64,000 bases of DNA from Lampris incognitus. Its lineage: Eukaryota > Chordata > Actinopteri > Lampriformes > Lampridae. Location: assembly GCF_029633865.1 (NCBI RefSeq), contig NC_079213.1, forward strand, positions 110,160,582 through 110,224,581, in the 5' to 3' direction. A model generated the notes under the pieces. The model searched no databases. It saw only the letters and a program-made list of their open reading frames with translations, and was not told the origin of the DNA. Shown here one piece after another: positions 58,971 through 64,000 of this stretch (position 1 is its first letter; every line of letters starts with the position of its first letter). The position numbers were made by a program, and so were the translations under genes.

Positions 58971-59618
58971 AGACATGTGTGACTGGTTTTTCATTGGCTG
59001 GCTGCTGTGACGTTTTGCCAAGTAACTGCTTTAAACTGATTTACACGGTTACCGAGGCGTCACTAGCCGCAACAGTCCTTACTTTTGAATGGTGCGGCCC
59101 AAATTAGTAAATTACTAGTTTACAACTTACGAGTAAATAGTAAGAATGTAGTAAGGACTTAATATACAAACTCAGTAACAGATTTATGAATGACTGGTGC
59201 AACACCCTCCAGATCCTTTCAGTGGAAAGTCGCCACCCATCTGAAACTTAACTGTGTTTTCTTCTCATTTATACAACAGATAGTTCCAACCAAGTCATTT
59301 GATTGGACAAGAGGCGTCCATGAGTGCTGGTATTCAGTATAACAGCACTGGGACTTTTAACGATATGTATCACTCCGCTGCACAGGTGTTCTATCAATAA
59401 CCGTTAATTAGGCTACAATGATACAAAGTAGCTAGCCAGCGGTAACGTGTGTAGACCTATACAAAGTAGCGAGCTGTGTTCAGGTTGCCTGGCAACGGTC
59501 CGAGTTCAAGAGCGCAGTTGTGGAACTATTTGTTGGCGGAGCTAAATAATTGATCACATGAACAAATCGTAATCTGTTGTCGCTTATTACGGTTAACCAA
59601 TAAGTGGCGATTGTCGGA

Positions 59619-59754
59619 CTGTTGTATAAAAGCAATATCACACTCGAGGCCGTGCTGTTATACTGAATATCAGCACGTGCGGCCTCGTACCTACGACCGA
59701 ATCTCAGCCGTGCTGATATTCAGTATAACAGCACGGCCTCGAGCGGGATATTGC
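59619..59754. repeat. Long palindrome (about 45-bp arms)
   Basis: CGAGGCCGTGCTGTTATACT..GAATATCAGCACG and its reverse complement CGTGCTGATATTCAGTATAA..CAGCACGGCCTCGAG, separated by about 30 bp. A related short palindrome GTGCTGGTATTCAGTATAAC lies at 59325. Confidence 0.88.
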
Positions 59755-60506
59755 TCAATTGTGTGGCTTTTGTCCTGCTGCGTGGACCCGGTCAGAAACC
59801 TGGCTGATTGGGATGGGGTGTCGTTTTTGTGAATAAGGTGTATTGTGGGTAACGGTCTGCCAGTTGAGCTGTTACGTTAGCGGAGTGTTTTGGCAGTTTC
59901 TCAAAAAATGCACCACCCTTTTTATTCTTTTCTTCCAATTTCTATTTTCTGTCCCCGTCTTCCGGTCTGCATGAAATGAAATTTCTCTGTCGTTGATGAA
60001 CGACGCGTTGTCTTTGTTGCTTTTTTTAACAGTCTCACTTCTCACTTGACTATAATCGACGAACGTGGTCCTCCGGTCTTAAACGCATGGAGCTCTTGAG
60101 CCATGTTTGGCCCCCAGTGGCAGGTTTTGGATGCCTCCTGCCACACAGCTGTGCAAAATCAAGGCCTATTTAACAAAGCGATCTCCACTGTGTATCCAAC
60201 CACCGCATGAGGTCCTAAGCCAATACAAATTGGTGTTTATCTGTGCCTCAGCCTTATAATTGCAGGCATCATATCCTGCAAACCCCCACGAGGAATTGGA
60301 TTTTATTTTTGTGTGCCACAAGAACACATTTGTCCTCATACTTTTTTTCTGTCTTCCTTCCCAGAAAATGTTGTTGCGGATGTCCATTTTGCAGCACAAT
60401 TTTCTTGTGGCCTTAGATTGAGTTCCACCACTGTCTTTTCTCTTGCAGAGGGTGTCGCACTAGTGTGAAGAGGGTGGTTGTTGACTATAATTATCTCCGC
60501 CAGGCG

Positions 60507-60533
60507 TGTGTGTGTGTGTGTGTGTGTGTGTGT
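60507..60533. repeat. (GT)n microsatellite
   Basis: About 13 GT units. Confidence 0.93.
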
Positions 60534-60571
60534 CTCTCCATGGCTAATCTTGTGAACTACTGGACCTATTA

Positions 60572-61028
60572 CACTGGTCAACACAATTTTTCTTGCATGG
60601 GGCTTTTCAATGGATTCAAGCTAACTTTTGGGTGCTGAATCCAAATCTGGCATTAGTTTTCGCCTATCACATCAGGTTTTTGAGCTATGAAAAATCATTA
60701 TTTTTGAGAAAACAGCAATTTTACACTCGAAGTTAAAAAAAACACCGTTGCATTAGAAGATCGATAGATGCAAAAAGGATTACAATGAATAAATAAACAC
60801 TCGGCCTAGCATGAAATTACTTAGGAAATGAATAGGGGTCATTTTTATCCCCACCAAGATTGCCAGACTAGATGGTCCACTTTTGTAAAATCCTGAATAA
60901 GGAGCGTACAGATAGCACGAAAACTTGATGTGATAGAGCAAATCTGATTCAGCAGCCCAAAATGAGCCAAAAACTGTTTCCAAAGTCCATGCAAGAAAAG
61001 AAAACAACTATATTTTTGTAGACCAGTG
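60572..61028. repeat. MITE with terminal inverted repeats, inside family X
   Basis: Ends CACTGGTCAACACAATTTTT..CTTGCATGG / CACTGGTCTACAAAAATATA..CTTGCATGG. Flanked by TTA and TAA, consistent with a TA target. The unoccupied sequence is seen in family X at 35285-35300. Confidence 0.78.
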
Positions 61029-61405
61029 TAATCAGCCTAAAACATTTTGTGCACACTTAAGACTGTGATGAAGATCCTCTCATGGTTGTGGTGATTCAAA
61101 ACCTTCTAAAAACGCTGGTTCTTACTATTGCCGCTCATTCTCTTCATTCGCTCTAGGTCGCTCAACCAACCCTGCTCGCTCGGAGTCAACCGTGCGCCTG
61201 CGCAACACACACCTATGGTTGAGTCAGATCGGGCAGCGACAGTGTCAAAACCAAAAGATGCACTCGGGTGTGAGTCTTGAAAGTAAACGAGAAGTCAGTC
61301 GTATTTTGCAAGCCGGCGAATCATTCAGCGCTGATCTCAGCACGGGAGAACTGGAGGAACCAGGAATAATTCACCTCGGCACCACATGGAAGCGTCATCG
61401 TCTCC
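61029..61405 (+). repeat. Family X fragment
   Basis: ATCAGCCTAAAACATTTTGT, CACTTAAGACTGTGATGAAG and GGTTGTGGTGATTCAAAACC resemble 35305-35345 and 35725-35760. The part left of the MITE (60535-60571) resembles 35260-35300. Confidence 0.6.
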
Positions 61406-61426
61406 GGTGTTAAAACTCCACTATCT

Positions 61427-62095
61427 CTACTACTACTACTACTTCCGGCTGCTCCCGTTAGGGGGCGCCACAGCGGATCATCCGTTTCCATTTCTTCCTG
61501 TCCTCTGCATCCTCCTCTGTCACACCAGCCACCTGCATGTCCTCCCTCACCACATCCATAAACCTCCTCTTTGGCCTTCCTCTTCTCCTTTTCCCTGGCA
61601 GCTCCATATTCAGCATCCTTCTCCCAGTATACCCAGCATCTCTCCTCCACACATGTCCAAACCATCTCAATCTTGTCTCTCTTGCTTTGTCTCCAAACCG
61701 TCCAACTTGGGCAGTCCCTCTAATATACTCGTTCCTAATCCTGTCCTTCTTCGTTACTCCCAGGGAAAATCTTGTCATCTTCAACTCTGCCACCTCCAGC
61801 TCCACCTCCTGTCTTTTCATCAGTGCCACTGTCTCCAAACCATGTAACATAGCTGGTCTCACTACCATCCTGTAAACCTTCTCTTTAACTCTTGCTGGTA
61901 CCCTTCTGTCACACATCACTCCTGACACACTTCTCCACCCACTCCACCCTGCCTGCACTCTCTTCTCCACCTCTCTCCTGCACTCCCCGTTACTTTGGAC
62001 AGTTGACCCCAAGTATTTAAACTCAAATGCCTTTGTCACCTCCACTCCTTGCATCCTGACCATTCCACTGTCCTCCCTCTCACTCACGCATAGGT
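61427..62095 (-). mobile_element. 5'-truncated RTE LINE, reverse transcriptase C-terminal part
   Basis: One open frame of about 209 codons on the minus strand: [98 protein letters not shown]. It lacks the FADD box. Little damaged, so a fairly young copy; about 85-90% like the 2234 copy by eye. AGT triplet tail. Confidence 0.88.
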
Positions 62096-62150
62096 TAAAA
62101 CTCCACTATGAAAATACAAATTCAAGAGTAGGGTTAATTACAGTCACAGT

Positions 62151-62568
62151 CGGGCCCGCCCACAGAAATGGCCTGGAAAGGTCCAGTGAATGCTCCCACC
62201 CCCCGATTTATTTTACGCATATCAACACACGCGCACATAATAGAACTCACTGACACACTTAAACGCGCCAAGGCCAACAAAGATCTGCTATGCTTACGCC
62301 ATACATTTCTTAGCAGAAAATGCAATGTCTTGCGTCACGGCTTCATCTTTGCCTCTTCTACGGCCATCCTCCTCGTCTTACTGGATGCAAAGTCCTTTCT
62401 AATGTCCTTAAATTCCATCTCCTTCGCCAGTTCACACTCAGTGGTACGTATCACCATTATCATTGCTTATATTTAGGATGAACATGATTATTGCTGGCCT
62501 CCATGCCCCCCCCCTTCCCCCAGCGGCTGGGCCCCTGCAGACTCCCCCCCCCCTTATGGGCGGCCCTG
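62151..62568 (-). repeat. Possible non-autonomous hAT element
   Basis: Ends CGGGCCCGCCCA / CAGGGCCGCCCATAAGG and flanks GTCACAGT and GTCACATC (6 of 8). The minus strand carries a short hAT-like phrase (ELAKEMEFKDIRKDFASSKT). Boundaries uncertain. Confidence 0.4.
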
Positions 62569-62629
62569 GTCACATCTGGAAATCATCTCAGTAGCTACAA
62601 TAAAACATTTCCCATGGCTGAGCTATGTT

Positions 62630-62945
62630 TTCTTAGCGTTGTTTTATGAATGAAAGTCAATCAGCAGAGCGGCCGTTAGCCTTGATTCATTTTCTATCAT
62701 GGCAACCACGACGGTTACACAGATTTGAAGTCTTCCAGTAAGGGCTTTGAAATTGTGGTAGCCTGAGCCGTCGTTTCATGTCAGACTTGGTCGCTTTTGT
62801 GCGAAGGCCTTCCTATGAGGCTGCGCATCCACAGGCTGACAGGCAAGACATTTTCGTTAGGTAGGTTTTTTGGGCTGGACCGTTGCATAGTAAAAACGTT
62901 TATTCGTCCATAGTTCCCGTTCAGCTGATTTGGGTGCTGTGCAAC
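62630..62945 (+). repeat. Family X fragment
   Basis: CCTTGATTCATTTTCTATCA, TGTCAGACTTGGTCGCTTTT, CATCCACAGGCTGACAGGCA and GATTTGGGTGCTGTGCAA match 35030-35215 and the reverse of 8345-8090. Confidence 0.65.
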
Positions 62946-62964
62946 CGGCGACCCCCCGTGTTGG

Positions 62965-63190
62965 TAAGCGGACTGCATATCTATAGCACTTTTCTAGTGT
63001 ACCGACCTCTCAAGGTGCTTTCCAGTGCACGCCTCACATTCACCCATTGTTCATGCACCAATGACGCAGGCTGCCGTGCAAGGCGCCAACCTGCTCACCA
63101 GGAGCAGTTAAGGGTTCAGTGTCTTGCTCAAGGACACTTCGGCACGCTCTCCACGGGAGCCGGGGATCGAACCAGCGCCTTCCGATTGCT
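62965..63190. repeat. Interspersed repeat, probably a LINE/SINE 3' end
   Basis: TAGCACTTTTCTAGTGTACC, CTCAAGGTGCTTTCCAGTGC and AGTGTCTTGCTCAAGGACAC, a pattern I associate with fish LINE/SINE 3' ends. Class from memory only. Confidence 0.45.
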
Positions 63191-63191
63191 A

Positions 63192-63275
63192 GACAACCCG
63201 GTCTACCTCCTGGGCCATGCCGCCCCTGATACACGTAGGCGACGAAATAGACCGCTACGCTACCCAGATGCTGGG
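63192..63275 (-). repeat. SINE family A head fragment
   Basis: Reverse strand CTGGGTAGCGTAGCGGTCTA then TTTCGTCGCCTACGTG: the tRNA-like start of family A only. Confidence 0.55.
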
Positions 63276-63317
63276 GTGGCGACTTCGTTTTATTTGCGTG
63301 TCTGAGCTGATAAAGGA

Positions 63318-64000
63318 TTGTAGAACCTGATAATGTAATAAATCCCCCAATAATGTAATAACCCTGATAATGTAATAAATCCCCCCCGATAATGTAATAA
63401 ATCCCCTGATAATGTAATAACCCTGATAATGTAATAACCCCCGATAATGTAATAACCCTGATAATGTAATAAATCCCCGATAATGTAATAAATCCCCGAT
63501 AATGTAATAACCCTGATGATATAATAAAAAAATGCACTTGAGGCCATTGAAAATGCAATAAAACCTGATAATGTAATAACTTCCTGATAATGTCATAAAA
63601 TGATCCAACTGAGAAAAAACATGTGTGGAGGTAGCTTGGAGGGAGAGTAGAGCATTCATGCACGTCCAACTTTGACCTGTCGGTGGCGCTAGACCTCTCG
63701 AGCTTGCGTTGCTTATTACAATATTGGGGAATTATTACATTATCAGGACCAGGGAAATGAAGGCTAACCTGATCATGTAACAACATCCTGTTAATGTAAC
63801 ACATTATTACATTATTGGTCAAAAGTTTATTACATTATTGGGAAATGCACTTTATTACATTATCAGGAAGTTATTACATTATCGGGTTTTTTCAATGGAC
63901 TCGAGCGGTTTTTTTTTATTATTATTACATTATCGGGGTTATTACATTATCGGGGATTTATGACATTATCGGGGGGTTATTACATTATTGGGGGTTTATT
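63318..64000. repeat. Mirror-arranged minisatellite (TGATAATGTAATAA units)
   Basis: Left arm 63318-63600: units of about 13-21 bp, CCTGATAATGTAATAA or CCCCGATAATGTAATAAAT. Centre 63600-63715 is single-copy. Right arm 63715-64000: the same units reversed, TTATTACATTATCGGGG, running off the window. Outer parts of the centre also pair (AAATGCACTT at 63530 and 63844). Confidence 0.9.

Larger units (their letters stand above)
24404..64000 (+). other. Presumed intron 1 of the FNBP1-type gene
   Basis: 39.6 kb without any recognisable host coding exon apart from a stray THAP segment. Besides the listed repeats, I recognise nothing in 25.6-27.2, 28.3-30.8, 31.0-32.2, 32.5-33.1, 33.8-34.3, 36.8-37.1, 37.4-38.1, 43.0-44.4, 45.3-49.4, 52.0-54.5, 57.0-58.1 and 59.0-59.6 kb. 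A long first intron is normal for FNBP1/FNBP1L genes. Confidence 0.6.

Overview
This window looks like teleost fish nuclear DNA. It holds spliced genes with GT/AG introns and two CpG-rich 5' regions. It is also packed with fish-type transposable elements: Rex1, RTE, I-type and L2-type LINEs, several tRNA-derived SINE families, hAT elements with 8-bp target duplications, a Tc1 element and long dinucleotide microsatellites. I can see nothing bacterial, plasmid, phage or CRISPR in it, and I cannot name the species.

Left third (395-21601, minus strand): one apparently complete gene for a methylcrotonoyl-CoA carboxylase beta (MCCC2)-like carboxyltransferase. I could join 12 coding exons with intact splice sites and consistent phases into a 571-codon reading frame, from an ATG at 21601 to a TAG at 395-397. 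The protein keeps the MCCC2 fold motifs but differs sharply in two stretches, so it may be a divergent paralogue. Its introns carry most of the left-hand repeats: Rex1, opposed I-LINE tails, L2, RTE pieces, SINEs and a 3.76-kb hAT with a decayed BED-zinc-finger transposase.

Middle (21.6-24.4 kb): a head-to-head intergenic region of about 2.8 kb between the CpG-rich 5' end of the MCCC2-like gene and the CpG-rich 5' end of a plus-strand gene. It contains a GGAATA-type minisatellite, a 79-bp tandem repeat made of hairpins, a CA microsatellite and a G/A-rich minisatellite.

Right (24380-64000): the first coding exon (MSWGTELW, then a GT donor) of an FNBP1/FNBP1L-type F-BAR gene. I found no second exon, so the remaining 39.6 kb is best read as its very long first intron, or as part of it. 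It contains a stray THAP-domain exon, nested hAT elements, tRNA-like SINE arrays with mirrored halves, a Tc1 fold-back with 532-bp arms, RTE fragments, an unclassified repeat family (called X here) seen at several places, and a mirror-arranged minisatellite at the right edge.

The two genes show no obvious pathway link; only their 5' ends are neighbours. The most interesting items are the divergent MCCC2-like enzyme, the microsatellite that forms one of its splice acceptors, the Rex1 copy carrying foreign coding sequence, the nested hAT/tRNA-like array at 40-43 kb, the Tc1 fold-back and the mirrored minisatellite at the end.
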